Assembly: GCA_018873245.2 (NCBI GenBank)
Contig: JAEMBT020000007.1
Span: 12,421,129 to 12,485,128 of the forward strand
Length of the DNA stretch: 64,000 nucleotides
From: Archegozetes longisetosus
Lineage: Eukaryota; Arthropoda; Arachnida; Sarcoptiformes; Trhypochthoniidae
Reading direction: 5' to 3'
The notes under the pieces are model-generated. The model made no database searches. It was not told where the DNA came from and worked only from the letters and a program-made list of their open reading frames with translations. A program made the translations under genes and the position numbers. This document shows, piece by piece, positions 37,995-51,591 of this stretch; position 1 is the stretch's first letter; the number at the start of each line of letters is the position of its first letter.

Positions 37995-38464
37995 TCATGT
38001 TGAAAGTCTTTTCAACTGATGACATCGGTTTTTATCTATTTTAAACCCCTGATTGAACTGCTTGCTGTACTTGAATTGTTCGCAGATTAAACAGCATACT
38101 TGAAAGTTTTGTGCGGACCACTTGGATTTAGCAATAAGCTGCAAATTTTGATAAAAGCTTTCAATTCGACTAATCAAATGAATTTAAAATCCATGACTTG
38201 GCCGCTAATCAGTTATAGTCTAAGCTGAGTCATAGATTTATTGACGACAGATCATTTGTTATTCAGTCTCATATTGTAAGAGAAGGCCTGGTTTGAGCCA
38301 TTTGAACAATTCATGGCATGAAAGGTTTCAGAACTTAATTTGGTTGATTGGACAGAGACTATAGTTTGATGAAGCAATGAAAAATTAAAAATAGCTATAT
38401 TCCAATTTTCAGAATCAATCAAATTAGTTATTAGGAGAGAAGAAATGAAGATTATTGTGATCAT
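37995..38464 (-). other. Candidate secreted cysteine protein gene (weak)
   Basis: On the minus strand a frame from ATG 38464 begins with a hydrophobic leader (MITIIFISSLLITNLI) and contains MNCSNGSNQAFSYN. Downstream, after a TTTGCAG acceptor near 38135, a second frame reads FQVCCLICEQFKYS and FNQGFKIDKNRCHQL before a stop at 37995. CxxC...F.xD...C.L recalls apple/PAN-like modules. I could not find a phase-correct splice joining the two, so this is a lead only. Confidence 0.2.
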
Positions 38465-41324
38465 GAGGTCGTGAAAAATAAATAAGTTGTTAGTATTGAG
38501 ACAAACTGCAAACAGGGTTAAGCTTATTTTTGATTCCGATAGAATTGGAGAATCTTGATTATATAGAATGTTATTTGGCAGCTTTTAAAAATGTGCTATA
38601 TTTTGGAAATGGTAAATTCTAGTGAAAGTTAGCAAATATTTAGAGTTCTTATCGGGAACCTGTAGTTTCAATTTGAAGTGCAATTGAAAAAAATCGTGAT
38701 TACAGTGTTTATCCTGAAGATAATACTAAATTTATGCTGAATAGAGTTTTTATTTTAAAAATGATTAAAACTGAAACAAGTATTAAATTCTGAAAGTTAT
38801 ATGATAAAATTGATTTATTGAAAAAGATTTGAAAATTGGACCAAAAACATAATGTTATTGGAATATGACAATATTGAATTCAGTTTAATAGAGTTTAGAA
38901 GATAAATCCTATGTTCAAACAATAACATCGACGGTCCCCTCTCTCCTCCGACTTCTGGTTCTGTGATTTGTTTGGCACGACAAATCGTAGAAAGATTTCC
39001 GAAATTTTTCTCATTTAATTTGAGAAGAATTTTCAATACAAAATCATTTGACAGGCAATCACAATGGATTTGTATTGTTCGATTTGAAATTTATTTTATT
39101 GAATATTATTAACTATAACTTTTGATAATAAATTAAAGATTTTTGATTGGCAGGAAAAAAAATTAAGTTGATTTAAGAAAATTAGAGAAATAAGGCCTCA
39201 AACAATAATGTTATGCAAATAATTGTTGATAATAATGAATAAATGAAAATTAATAGGAGCATAAGTATGTGGGACAAGAAGTGTTAAAAGTCATAACTGC
39301 GGAATTTGTATCGATACTCCTTAAGACACCAGTTAATTATGGATCTTGAGTTTGTTCTCGGGTACGATCAAATTAGACTGAGACCTGTTTCATTTCAATT
39401 GATTTGATTGGGTTTGTCATATGTAAAAATAGAAGCCTTTTTAAGCAAAACAAATAATTTATTTGATATATATCGTCGCCTTGGAACTATACTGTCGCAT
39501 CTGTAAATGTTATTTGAATCAGAGATACGACAATATAGTTTTAAAGCGGTCATATTTAGATTTTTGCCATTTGAAGTATTATTTATAACTAATATTGACT
39601 GAATGTAGAATGCAATATGAATATTAAGCCTTGAGATGTTAAGATCTTAGGTAAAAAGTTTGCATAAAGTATTAACTAAGCAAGTTTTGAAGGTTTTCAA
39701 AGTTTCATATGTGATTAAATTAAATGAATTATTAAGCATTGATCAGTTTTGTTTGTTTTTGAACTTGACAACTCGCAAGATGAAAGAGCTATTGATCAAT
39801 TGAAAATATAATCAATCAAATTGTAAATAGTTTTAAATATAAGATTAAAATAGTTTGGAGCCTTCATATAAATAATCGATAAATCAAATCTATTCAAATT
39901 GTTTTTTGGTTTTGGGTTGCTAAAAATTGAAGAAACACTTGAGAATAAATCAATATTTATGATGTGATCGATAAAGTGGAAAAGCTTTTTGGTGATGCGA
40001 CATTTAATGATTGGTAGTTTATGCCAATTTTGACAATTTTCCAAGTATATTAACTAAAATTTGGAAAATTTCTAAAATAGGCTTCAATGATAGCCATGTC
40101 AGAAAGAATTTTGGCATAATTTTTAAATGAGAAATAATTGGCAAACATATCGTTATATGAAACATTTACTAATTGCAATGAGGCAAAAATTAGTCTGAAA
40201 TTGAATCTCATTTTTATATTATATACTATCTTATTAGAGTTAATTCACTGAAATAACCTGAACTTGTTGAGAAAACTTAGCTAAATCAATAGTTTTATGC
40301 ACTCTGGTTTTAAGTACAATATACATATATATATATCTAAATGTAAACATAAGTAATGGAAAGATTATTATCATGGCTTGTAAATGAAGTTATTAATGGT
40401 TTGATTGTAACAGAAATTTTTTAACAATAATATTATTTCACTGGAGTGGTTAGGTTCTGAAAATGTTCATATTTCCATAAGAACTGAGGGTAATGTTGAA
40501 GAGTGACTCTATCAAATTTTGAATGTTTTCAATGCACAAGTAATTAACCAGAAATAAAGGCCTATGTTATCTGAGTTATCTGATCTTAGGTTATTTGGTG
40601 ATAAAGTACTGAATTATTTGTTGAAATAGTTTTTAATTAGATGCTTGAAAACAAAAGATTTGAAAGCATTTTGTTTTATTAACGAAAACTAAATCATAGG
40701 TTTGGGCAGTTTCTATTTAATAAGATAACTTGAGATTTTTAGACGCAACCGATTCTAGCTGAATTCAGATTAAATCTGGTTTGATTCCTATTCATTCAGA
40801 TTGACATAGTCGATAAATTATTGAATTTTTATTCAGGTGGTCAACGATTGAGAAGTATTGTCTTAGATAAATTTATGTTTAATAATCTAATAGATAAGCG
40901 CTTGGACTAGTATTTGGTGTGTGGTTCAGTCAGATTGAGTAAATATTGAAACAAAATTAAGTTATTAACTTTTGTTTTATTAGATGTAATTGAAACTATT
41001 CGGATTGAACTTAATTAAACTTCAGATTTGTCTAAGTCTATAATGGATGAGCTTTGGTCAAATTGTAGAAAATCAAACTGATTAATTGAATGCTGTGATT
41101 AATATGAAATTGGTATTCTCATTTATATAAGATATTTTGTGAAATACTTGGGAGACAGTTTTCAAACTAATCATATAATAGTGAAATCTGCAAAATATTT
41201 GGTGTTATTGTTTTGCACTACTTCTTAGTGGATACTTAGCCGAATGAGGTCAGTTCGAGATTTGCCAGCTTTTTCTTAGCAATAAAACCTAAACTGAGAA
41301 TTGGCAAATATTCAATCACCTTGA

Positions 41325-41504
41325 AGTATGTATGTATGTATGTATGTATGTATGTATGTATGTATGTATGTATGTATGTATGTATGTATGTATGTATGTA
41401 TGTATGTATGTATGTATGTATGTATGTATGTATGTATGTATGTATGTATGTATGTATGTATGTATGTATGTATGTATGTATGTATGTATGTATGTATGTA
41501 TGTA

Positions 41505-41550
<46 letters not shown>
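41325..41550. repeat. Compound microsatellite (GTAT)~46 (TG)20
   Basis: Perfect GTAT repeats from 41325 to about 41510 followed by TG dinucleotides to 41550. It is open in several frames only because the unit lacks stop codons; it is not coding. Confidence 0.99.
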
Positions 41551-41551
<1 letters not shown>

Positions 41552-44500
41552 TTTTATTTGAATTATGCTAGATAATAAACAGATGACTGCAAACCAGAAG
41601 TGATTTGGTGTGTGAGATGAGAAATCTAGAAAACAATTGTCAAAGAATGCAAGTTTTTTTAATTTAAGAAAGAAAATCATGCCTTAATTGAAAAAATTAT
41701 GATCAAAGTTGTATTTTGACAAAAATAATTTGTTTGTTTTTAAATTGATGGTTTTAAAACTCGGATTTGTCTGTTTTTAAGTTGTTGAATCGGATTCCTA
41801 AAGTTGATTGAACTAGTTGTCAGTAAAGAATTTGAAAGCGAAAGTAAGCAGAAATTAGGAATAAAATTAGGTGAATGTGTTGAGCCAATTTATCTGAACA
41901 AAGTGACAATAAGAAGTAGCTAATGTGGGAGACAAGAGAAAAAAATAAAATTTAGTCTTTTTAGTTCTTCTATCAATAACCGAGTGTAGGAAAGAGATGA
42001 ATTTTGATCAGATAATCACACAGTGTGCATTCAAACTAATGTTAAGGACCAAGATAAATGAATGCGACTAATTTTTGATCACTTAGAATTTTGATATGAA
42101 AATCAATTTAAGGTATTGTGATGTGCGAACATATAAATGATTGATGATCTGCAATGGTCATGATTTTCTAATATACACTTATTTTGAACATTAGTGGCAT
42201 TGCGAAAGAAATTAGATAGTTTCAAATTGATTTATCTATTTTAAGTAAGTTTAGAAGTGCAGTTGTGTATGTGTAAAGATTATAAGTTATTTAACTATAT
42301 GTAAACTTATGTATACTTAAAATAAGTAGTCGTATTGATGAGAATTGTTGAAAAAGCATTTAGTTATCTTAAACCAATCGATGGTTGGCAACCAATCACA
42401 CTATAACATATGTCGACACTCTGTTAAGTGAGGGTCGCAGATAGGGTAGTTTTGTACAGGATAGAATATAGATTGATTCATATAAATATGAGCGCTTTAA
42501 TCAATAATCTCTAAAAGAAACAGTCAATCTTTCAATAGGCTTTAAGTAGTGCCTAAAAGTGGTGAATCTTTTGGATTGTTGTTTATACTTTCAGTTTGTT
42601 TTAGTCGATCTGATTTGATTAGAATTATATAAAGTAAAAGTTTTATAAGAATGAATGATCAAAGCAAAGAGGTATTAATCTATTCATTTATTTGTATTAA
42701 TCTTTTAAAACAGTCTAATACTATTATTTATTAGAGATTTTATATAAATAACTACTGATTTGATTTGATTACGATTTTTAAAATTTGAAGCCACAAAACG
42801 AAAGATTGAATAAATCAGGAATTGGTAGTTTCAATTTATTTCAAGAAATGTTTTAAAAAATGACCAAACATTCAATGAATAATGATTTTTTAATAATGAA
42901 TTAGACCATAATTGATTAGTTTAAAAAGTAGTGTTTATTTTGTGATTAAATGCAATAGAATAAATTGATCTGATCGATCTGATCAATGATCTGCTAAATG
43001 TAATTGAGATGATTGATACAAACTTTGATCTGTGTTACTATTGAAAAGTATGTTTCCGGTCCTAAGTTGTGCAGTTATTTTTGATTATGTCTATTGAGAA
43101 AAAAATTAGAAACCAATATGATATTATTTGGAGAATGTTTGCATTTTTTAAACAGTTTGATAATAATAAAGTGGCCAAAACTGTATTCTATTAAAATAAT
43201 AGAGTCGTCTCTTTGAAATCAGTTTTGGCTGTTCAGTCTGACTGTTAAGCAAAATTATAGTTGATTACTATTTGAATTTGAATGGGAGATAGCTGCAACT
43301 GAGCAAAATTGAAGAAAATCGTGACTACTAGGAAATAATCAAATTTATTAAAACGTTAAAATAGGCTTTTGAGCTTGATTATTAAGATAATTTGTTATTA
43401 AAGAAAACTTACTAGAATATCTGATAGTCTCACAGAGTTGACTAAGTAATCGATCAATTTTTGAATGTCAAATGTTTGATTAAATAGAGATCCAACTGAG
43501 AAGTAGGACTTTAGATATTTTTCTGTTTAATCTTGTATTTAGATTGATTCAAAGAGAAAGATTAGACTTAAACTAGTCAACGCACAGCTCAGCTTCTCTA
43601 AGGCTGGACTATCGTTAAAATACTTATGAAGATATTTTCAAAGATTTGATGTGATTTAATTTTGAATAATTATTGATGAAGAATCGATCCTGATCTAAAG
43701 CAGTAGCTTGCTTTTAATTTTTGCTCAAATGGTCCTGTTGTAAGATTAGGAGTAGATGAAGTGAATCTTGATTTATTCGATGTCATATTTGATGTGATTT
43801 AGTTTCAGATTAAATTTGTTTTTCAAATGGTTAAAGAAACTGGTATTTTTGAAAAATAGAAAATAGTACTTTATTTATGCCATGAAATATTACTAACTGT
43901 TTTAAAGTGAGCTGAATTTTCACTTTTATTTGATAAAAACATGATTTTTCCTTGACTTTAAAAATATTATCCTTGAGACTTATTTTAAACATTTTGTGAT
44001 CAAAAATTCTAGCGCCAATGTGAATGATTTTATCAGAAAATAAATTGATAAAAAAAATAATTACGCAACCAATCACATGATGATTCTAGAAAATGTTTCG
44101 AAATATCCTGTACTTTGCATTAATATTTTGGTGAAGCTGATAGTCTCGTCATATAAAAGACTGTAATTGATTTGCTTTGAAGCTTTATCGCTCTGTTGAA
44201 ATTGCGATTTATTTTTTACAATCATATCTATTTATTGAGTAATAAATTAGTTTAATTGAGTCAAAATTTGATCATCCAATGCTTTGAATTAGGCAACAAA
44301 ACTGATTACTTAATCACTAATTTTATGATAAATACAGCCGCCTTTGATGTCGACTGGTTTGGATGCGAATAATTTGTTTTAGATCGCTACAGACCAGTGC
44401 TTCTGATACTTTTTCGACTCGTGGGTCACTTTCAATTTAGAGTAGAGGCACCAGCTCTTTCCCTAAATTTAGATTGTTTCAATGTTTCAAGTTGAACAAT

Positions 44501-47082
44501 ATTGAGGTCAGAACAACAGATGAATAGGTTTATCACAATTATTGCATAAACAATATATTTAGAAAATATTTATAATCAAATTACTGTCTAATTAAATGAA
44601 ACTAATATCGGGACTAACAGTTTGTCCGTTACTTTATGACAGGAAAATTTCCAAGGCTATAATTTTGAATTTAATCCAAATAATCAAATAAAATATTAAT
44701 TAGTTAAGCTGAATGTTATGCATCCACTAAAGTTATGATTGAAAAATATTCAGACTAGTTTTATTTCCGCTTAGTTTGTTAATAAAATATTTTTAAATGT
44801 TGCAATGAAAATGTTTGTTGACATAATAGCATTCGGTAGATGTGGCCCAATCCAAACAAATATAGTATACTTTATATTTGTTCAAATGATGACAACTTTT
44901 TTAAACGATTCATTAATTTAGTTAGATTTTGACAGTTTTATACCAATATGAAGGACAACTGGTGCAAAAGGTCAAGTTCGTTATGATAGAAATCGTATCT
45001 CGTGATAAGAGATGCTTGACGTTGTTTTTTATGGTAAACTTGGATCGTTTGAAATGATTTGCCTTCTGAATAGATTATTTGAATTAGATACAGTCTACCC
45101 CGTTTTTGTCAGGCCGGTTAAGGACAAATTTGGATTTTGGTAACTGATTTTGAAAGCACTGACTGCTTTTGTCAGGTCTACAATGTTTAGCAGCGTGTAT
45201 TATGGCGACAAAGGTTTAGCTAAACTTCGAACTCAACAATAGATTTGAGTGCACCTATATTAATTCCCGAATTTAGCAATCCAGATTCAAAACTAAAAAG
45301 TTGAACTTAAAAAATTTACAGATAGAAACTTTTTCAATAATTTTGACCTTACTTGAAAAGCAAGAAAAGATGTTTTGAAACTTAGCTGAAATTGATTGAA
45401 AAATAACTAACATTAAGGAATAAAGGTCTTTATGACTGAGTAAGGATTTTTTCCTATATTCGAGTTTTAACAAAACTTAACTAGCACTGGCGAGATGCCA
45501 AAGTTAGGACCAGGCTGTATTTGTATAGAAGAGGAGAAATTAACCATAAATATAGTGGAATTAGAAACATTCTACAATTGTATTAAAGGCTTGATAAGAA
45601 ATGATTAGTTAAGGCAGGGCTCTGACTGGGAGTGTTGACAAAATTTTGAGAAACTAGGAATTGAGTAAATAATAATAAAATAAAAAGAAATTGAACCTGT
45701 TTCAAGTTTTAGGAAAATTAAACATTTGATAAATGTTTTATAAGTAGAGCTTCTGAAAAGTAATGGAAAGAATTTGGCCAACGCTCAGCTTAAAGCTTTG
45801 GTACATAACTGGTTGACTTGAATGCCAAACGTAGAATGTAACTTGTTGAAAAATCCGAGTTTTTCATTTAGAAAGTCACGTTCGAAGGGATAAGTGACGA
45901 TTTTTCATGTAAAAATCATAAGTTGAGCGCCGGTCTAGGATCCAAATAATTTGTCTAAAAATTGAAATAAAAAATCTGGAATATAATTGTTAATGATTGA
46001 ATCTTATTTGATTTATAAATATTTAAAACATTTGTTATAAATTGCCTAATTGAAGGCTTGAACTTTCATTTTGTTTGGATTGATATATTAATTGTGATTG
46101 AAACTGAGCTGATTGTTGAATCGGATCTAAGAAAATGAGTTTCCAGTAGGGAAGTTGAAAAAAGATATGATTTTAGCAGTGTGTAGGTGTAGAATGGTTT
46201 TAATTGTATACTCTCAATGTTTTATCTATGGAAGTTATGCCAAAACTCGAATGGCTGAGTAGACTGAACTTGGAAAAATACTTGAAAATTTAACTGTATT
46301 GTTTTTATTGTAGGATGAATTGTTGACAGTGCCTATTCCTACTTTTGTATGAATAGAGTTGGTTAGATTTTTTAAGTTATTGTAGTTTGAACTGCTTCTG
46401 AAAAGGCAGTTGAACTAAGTTGAATTAAAGCTGTATTAAGGTTTTATCGTTAACCAAAACAAAGAACTGATTAAGTGTTTGAGTGAATTATACCTTGTGA
46501 AGATAGAATCGAATTGAAGTCGAAAAAATGAGCTAGTTGTTTAAGTTGAGCTTGACTTTAAAATGAGTTTTTGAATCATTTTTGTCGCTAAACCAACTAT
46601 TTATAGATGTAACGTTTGAGTATCGTTCGAGTATAACGTGACAGTTTTGATGATGTAATATTAAATTTTGAGACAGAATTAATGCTAATAGAAGACTAGA
46701 TGTTACACAATAAAAATGTGTGAACGTATGAATGACTGAACGCTATGATCGGCAGCAGTTGCGATTCTCATGAAGATGTGCCTGATATGGCTTTGGCATA
46801 TCGATAGACTGAATTGCTTGAACTCTTTCCTGATACTAAGTTCAAGCTTTCGGATGGAATGTGTAGACCAGTGGTTTCGATATACTTTTGATTTGATTTG
46901 CATAAAGACTGAAAGCAATGTGAGGTCGTAACAAATAACTATTGTCGGGATGTTTTGCTCGCCTTTTTGGAGCCAAACATTTAATTATCAAGGACTTAAT
47001 TGTGCAATACTCGGAATAAAGTTTTAGCATCGATTGCACTCCGAGATCGCATTGTAGACGTTGGTGAACGGATGCAACGCAA

Positions 47083-47322
47083 TTATTGATGTTGCTTTTT
47101 GGGCACTTTTACCGCTTTTCGTGGTTGACCTTTAGCCCTTTTAATGATTATCCACTCTTTGGATAATCCAATATTGATTGAAGTGATTAACAGTAAATGA
47201 TTTTTGTCCTTTTCTCTGTCTGCTTTATAGAGAGCGCCAATTATTTCTCGCCTGTTGTTTTTATTTAATAGATTCCTATTTTGTTTGAAAGACAATCTGA
47301 AAGAATAAAAATATGTAAACAA
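47083..47322 (-). other. Unassigned basic open frame (weak)
   Basis: Minus-strand frame with REIIGALYKADREKDKNH and IIIKRAKGQPRKAVKVPKKQ. Composition is protein-like and basic, but no family is recognised, no start or splice context is convincing, and it lies just upstream of the divergently oriented hexokinase. Listed so it is not lost. Confidence 0.15.
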
Positions 47323-47425
47323 CTAACAGGATCTAAGCTACAGTTTGACTGATAATCTGTTTTAGTTGGTCCATGAATAGGGGCGTTTTTGTTGATTTGC
47401 GTTAAAGTGGTGTCGAAACGCTATT

Positions 47426-50022
47426 ATGGGTCTAAGCGTTTTTAAAGTATGATGTTTAATGTTTAAACTTATGATAAGAGTGAGTTTTTGGTCGTATGAT
47501 TTTTAAAATTTGTTACGATGCCAAATTGATTTATCGGGCATATTGAGAAAATTTTGCTGGAACTGTCTGCTTTTTGGTTCCTTTTTGGCTCGTTTACATT
47601 CGATTGGGCTGTGCTTATGCTTCATCCGACAAACACTAATTATGGGATACAATCGAGACTCATTATAACTAATTATAAATCAATATGATTTCAGGTCGAA
47701 CTTATCACTAGAGTACTAGTTTTGACAAACGACCAATTGGAAGAAGTTGAGTCTTTGTTAATGAATTCATTCAATGAAGGGCTTCGAAAGGAGACAAATC
47801 CGATCTCACCCGTCAAGATGTTCCCAACTTTTGTTCGTGACGTTCCCGATGGAAAAGATAAATACGGTTTGCTATTTGACATTCTATATTTTTTTCCTTA
47901 TCTTAAGTTTGAGGTGATTTATGTAATATTTTCTACAATTTGACAACAAATAAAGTCGAAGGAAAATTCATGGCTTTAGATCTCGGAGGAACAAATTTTC
48001 GTGTTTTGCTCATTGAACTCAATGGAGAAGAATTTCATGTGGAATCAGAAATATATGCAGTTCCTGAAGAAATAATGCACGGGACAGGTGAACAGGTAAA
48101 AGAACGATCAGTAGAGCCATGATTTGTGTGTTTTGAATATTTTTATAAGAATTAGTGATTGAAAAGACAGAACATTTATTTAGTTGTTGATTAACTTAAT
48201 AGCTGTTCGATCACATCGCCTCCTGTTTATCGACTTTTATGATTCAAAGAAATGTAATTCAATACCGAATACCGCTGGGATTTACGTTTAGTTTTCCGTG
48301 CAAACAAGAAGGACTCACTTCTGCAAAACTTGTCAATTGGACCAAAGGCTTCAAATGTAGTGGAGTTGAGGGTCAGGATGTGGTTCAACTGTTGACAAAT
48401 GCGATCGATAAAAGAAATGTAAGTTAATCATTGATCAAATTTGGTTTTTTAATTGTTTCATTTTTCTTATAGGATGTTGATATTGAAGTGATGGCTGTTG
48501 TGAATGATACAACTGGAACATTGATGTCTTGTGCCCACAAGAATCGCGAATGTAGAGTAGGACTCATTATTGGTATTTATAATTAATCATAATTAGTTTG
48601 GTTTTTATTGGACTAAAGTAGAAACTAAGTTTTAAGATATTGATTATCAGGAACTGGAACTAATGCTTGTTATATGGAAACGTTAGAAAATGTTGAACTA
48701 TTTCAAGAAGACTTTCCAGATATCAATCAAGTTATAGTGAATACAGAATTGGGTGCCTTTGGGGACAATAATGTTCTTGGTTTCATTCGTACTAAATGGG
48801 ATGAAGACGTTGACAGCTGTTCTTTGAATAAAGGAAGACAATTGTATGAAATGTGGGCTGAAGTTTATTTGATTAAACTTAGTTTTGTTTTAAATACTTG
48901 TAATTAGGTTTGAGAAGATGATATCTGGCATGTATATGGGAGAACTGGTTCGTTGCATTTTGGTCGATCTGACAAAACGACGTCTTCTATTTAATGGACA
49001 GGGATCACAAAAATTATTTACTCCTAAATCATTTGAAACGGCATATATCTCTGCTATTGAAAGTGATAAGAAAAATGAGTATATTTTAACGCGACAGGTA
49101 TTGGCAGCGATGGACTGTCGACACGCTACACTCGATGATTGTGATATCGTTAAATTAGTGAGTTTTGACTGATTTCAAGTATAAAATTTTAAAACAATAG
49201 GCTCTGCTTTTGTCTGATTGTTTATCCTAAAGTTAATCTTAGTTTGAATATAAATGAGTGAGCTTTCGATGAGTTGGTATTTACTTTAGCTGTATGTTAG
49301 ATTTGTATTGGCGATTATCTGTCTCAATTAGGAAATTAAGGAGAAAGTATTTCAGTTTGTCTATTGATGCATAAAATTGTTGCTTTGTTTTAGTATTGAT
49401 TAAGTTTTCTCAACGACCGCCATTAATTGAATGATAGAGTTGCAAAATCTTAATGAAACGTTGAGAAAAGTATAATCTCCTAAGAATCTGATCAGATTTA
49501 AAGTGTTTGTTTGCCTAAGTTTGTTAAGGATTTTTTAAAGTAAAAAATAACTGGTATTCAAATACTTGTATGTATTGATGATGACAGGTTTGCGCTCGAG
49601 TTTCAACAAGAGCAGCACATCTGGTATCTGCTGCTGTGGCTACTATTTTAAATAAGATGCAAAGACCACACACAACAGTAGGTGTTGACGGATCTGTATA
49701 TAAATATCACCCGCATTTTCATAGCTTGATGGAGAAGAAAATTGCAGAATTGACAAAACCCGAGTACAAATTTAATCTGATGTTATCAGAAGATGGCAGT
49801 GGACGCGGAGCAGCTCTGGTGGCAGCTGTGGCGGCAAAACAAGAAATCAGAAGAAAGATTAGTATGGAACAAATGGGTTATAATGTGGGACCGATTGAGC
49901 CTGTGAACAGGAAAAACTCTAGAATGGAAATGAACCAGCTTATAGCACAGTTAAATGGAGCCAATTTAGACAATGATAAAAACAATAATTGCAAAAGTCA
50001 AGAAGATAATGTGAAACAATAA
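47426..50022 (+). CDS. HK: Hexokinase, single-domain 50-55 kDa type
   Basis: Phosphorylates glucose to glucose-6-phosphate, the first step of glycolysis. Exons 47695-47866, 47956-48095, 48203-48418, 48473-48572, 48651-48843, 48908-49157 and 49588-50022 join in phase. A proposed first coding exon 47426-47446 (MGLSVFK, then GTATGA donor) fits the phase but is uncertain. Motifs in order: [11 protein letters not shown], phosphate-binding [11 protein letters not shown], glucose-binding GFTFSFPC, catalytic [43 protein letters not shown] and [11 protein letters not shown]. About 508 aa, one catalytic unit, as in invertebrate hexokinase A. The C-terminal tail after the last helix is about 60 residues, Asn/Lys-rich ([10 protein letters not shown]), and longer than usual. 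AATAAA at 50280-50285. Confidence 0.93.
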
Positions 50023-51591
50023 CGTCTATTTTTGAAAGTTGTGACAAGATAAGAACTTTTTCATATAACATGTGCTTTGGGTGATCTTGATTTTTTCAAA
50101 TTCATTATTCAACCATTATTTTTTTGCTCAACCATAAAATTTGTAGCATTTAGCAACTCTTTATATAATTCCAGGTCTTTTGGTTGGTTTCAATCTAATT
50201 AAACAAATAAGAAATTGTATTTTGTTGAATTTTATTATTATTTTTTAATAGAGTCTTGAAACTTTCTGGCGAAAACCTGAATAAAGTAGAAAATGAGAAA
50301 AAGTTGTTTTGTGTATAGGAACAAACAACTGAAAATTGATACTGAACTGAGTTGAAAAGGTTCATAATGATTTGAATGATAGCTCATAAGATATAGATCA
50401 GCGCTGTAACCAAGATTTTTGGGTTGAGGGTCCGAAAAACCTTTGTCAACAATGAATTTAATTATTTTCTATTACAATGATTTTTTGCAAATCTTTTTTG
50501 CAAATGAATTAGAAATTGATATATATATATATATATTAGAAACTCCTTTCATAACAAGTATTTATACAACCAATAGTTAGACACGCTTTTACAAATCTTA
50601 ATAAGTCATACATAAAATGAGAAAAATGATTAAGTTCTTCATAAAGACTGAAAACGTGTTCGATATGTTTTTGCTGTTTGACAATTTTATTTGAAATTAT
50701 GCAAATTTAAGTTATAATGAGTGGCGAATGGCGTCATCACATCAAAGTTAGTAGAAAACTTAGATTTTAGATGAATAGCGCTTATTGCTAACAAAATACC
50801 TGTTATTTTACTGCCAAGTCTCGAACTTATTTTTTACAATAGGTAGTCAGTTAATGCACAAAAAAGGATTAACTTTATAAAGTTCAGAAGTCTCAGCTGA
50901 AGAACTGTTTAAAATTGTAACGAAATATTGATCTAAGTGTCCTGAATATTCTGAAATCGATTTCTGTTTTCTTTTATTCATTTCGATTTTCTATTAAATG
51001 ACTATTTTTTCATCAAATGTGTAAATAAATACCAGAGAAACAAAACTAATGCATTGTTTTGGCATTATAATACAAAGAATCTTCAATAAATTCGATCAGT
51101 GAATTGTACTTCTGATTAATTTGAGAAATTTTTATATATGTAGCTAGTTTTTGAAGAAGTGCCTTAGCTAATAGGCCTTTAATATTCATTCAAATCTTTA
51201 TATATTGAATTGGATATAGGAAGTATTTTTAATGTATAATAAAAGGCCTATTCTCTAAGGCATTTCTTCAAAAACAAGCTACATATAGACAATTTTATAG
51301 TCTATTTAGGCATTCAAATGCAAATTGATTAAAAATGTATTTTCATTACTTTTTTTGTTATAGTATAAAATAAAACTATTTTTCTCATCCCTTCATACCT
51401 GCACTTCAATTTTCAAAAAATCTCTGGGAAGTGCCCGTCTTTTTGCCTATAACTGGTTGCGGCTATGAATGATTGAAAAGATGATTTGTTCCTGTAGGAG
51501 TTAGTTGTTAAATTAAGAGAGGAGACTAAATTTAGTGATCATTTTGAACCTGATCACTGTCTTGATTGAGTTGTTTGTCTATATTGTTGAC
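50023..51591. other. Intergenic between hexokinase and Rel (convergent)
   Basis: AT-rich 3' flanks with a short inverted-repeat element at 51135-51287. No gene seen. Confidence 0.45.
51135..51287. repeat. Short inverted-repeat (MITE-like) hairpin
   Basis: Arms of about 47 bp: left runs from TATATGTAGCTAGTTTTTGA to AATAGGCCTTT, right is its reverse complement (AAAAGGCCTATTCTC ... CAAGCTACATATA) with a few mismatches. They are separated by about 57 bp. Non-coding. Confidence 0.85.

Larger units (their letters stand above)
37702..47425. other. Long gene-poor stretch
   Basis: About 9.7 kb of very AT-rich DNA with many short open frames and no recognised domain, apart from the weak candidates listed separately (37995-38464, 47083-47322) and the microsatellite at 41325-41550. 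Slightly GC-richer patches near 38935-38965, 44335-44460 and 45095-45200 have no assignment. Confidence 0.45.

Noticed and set aside
41312..41680. Long overlapping open frames of repeating CMYV or HTYI residues on both strands
   Set aside because: They are translations of the GTAT/TG microsatellite, which has no stop codons in several frames.
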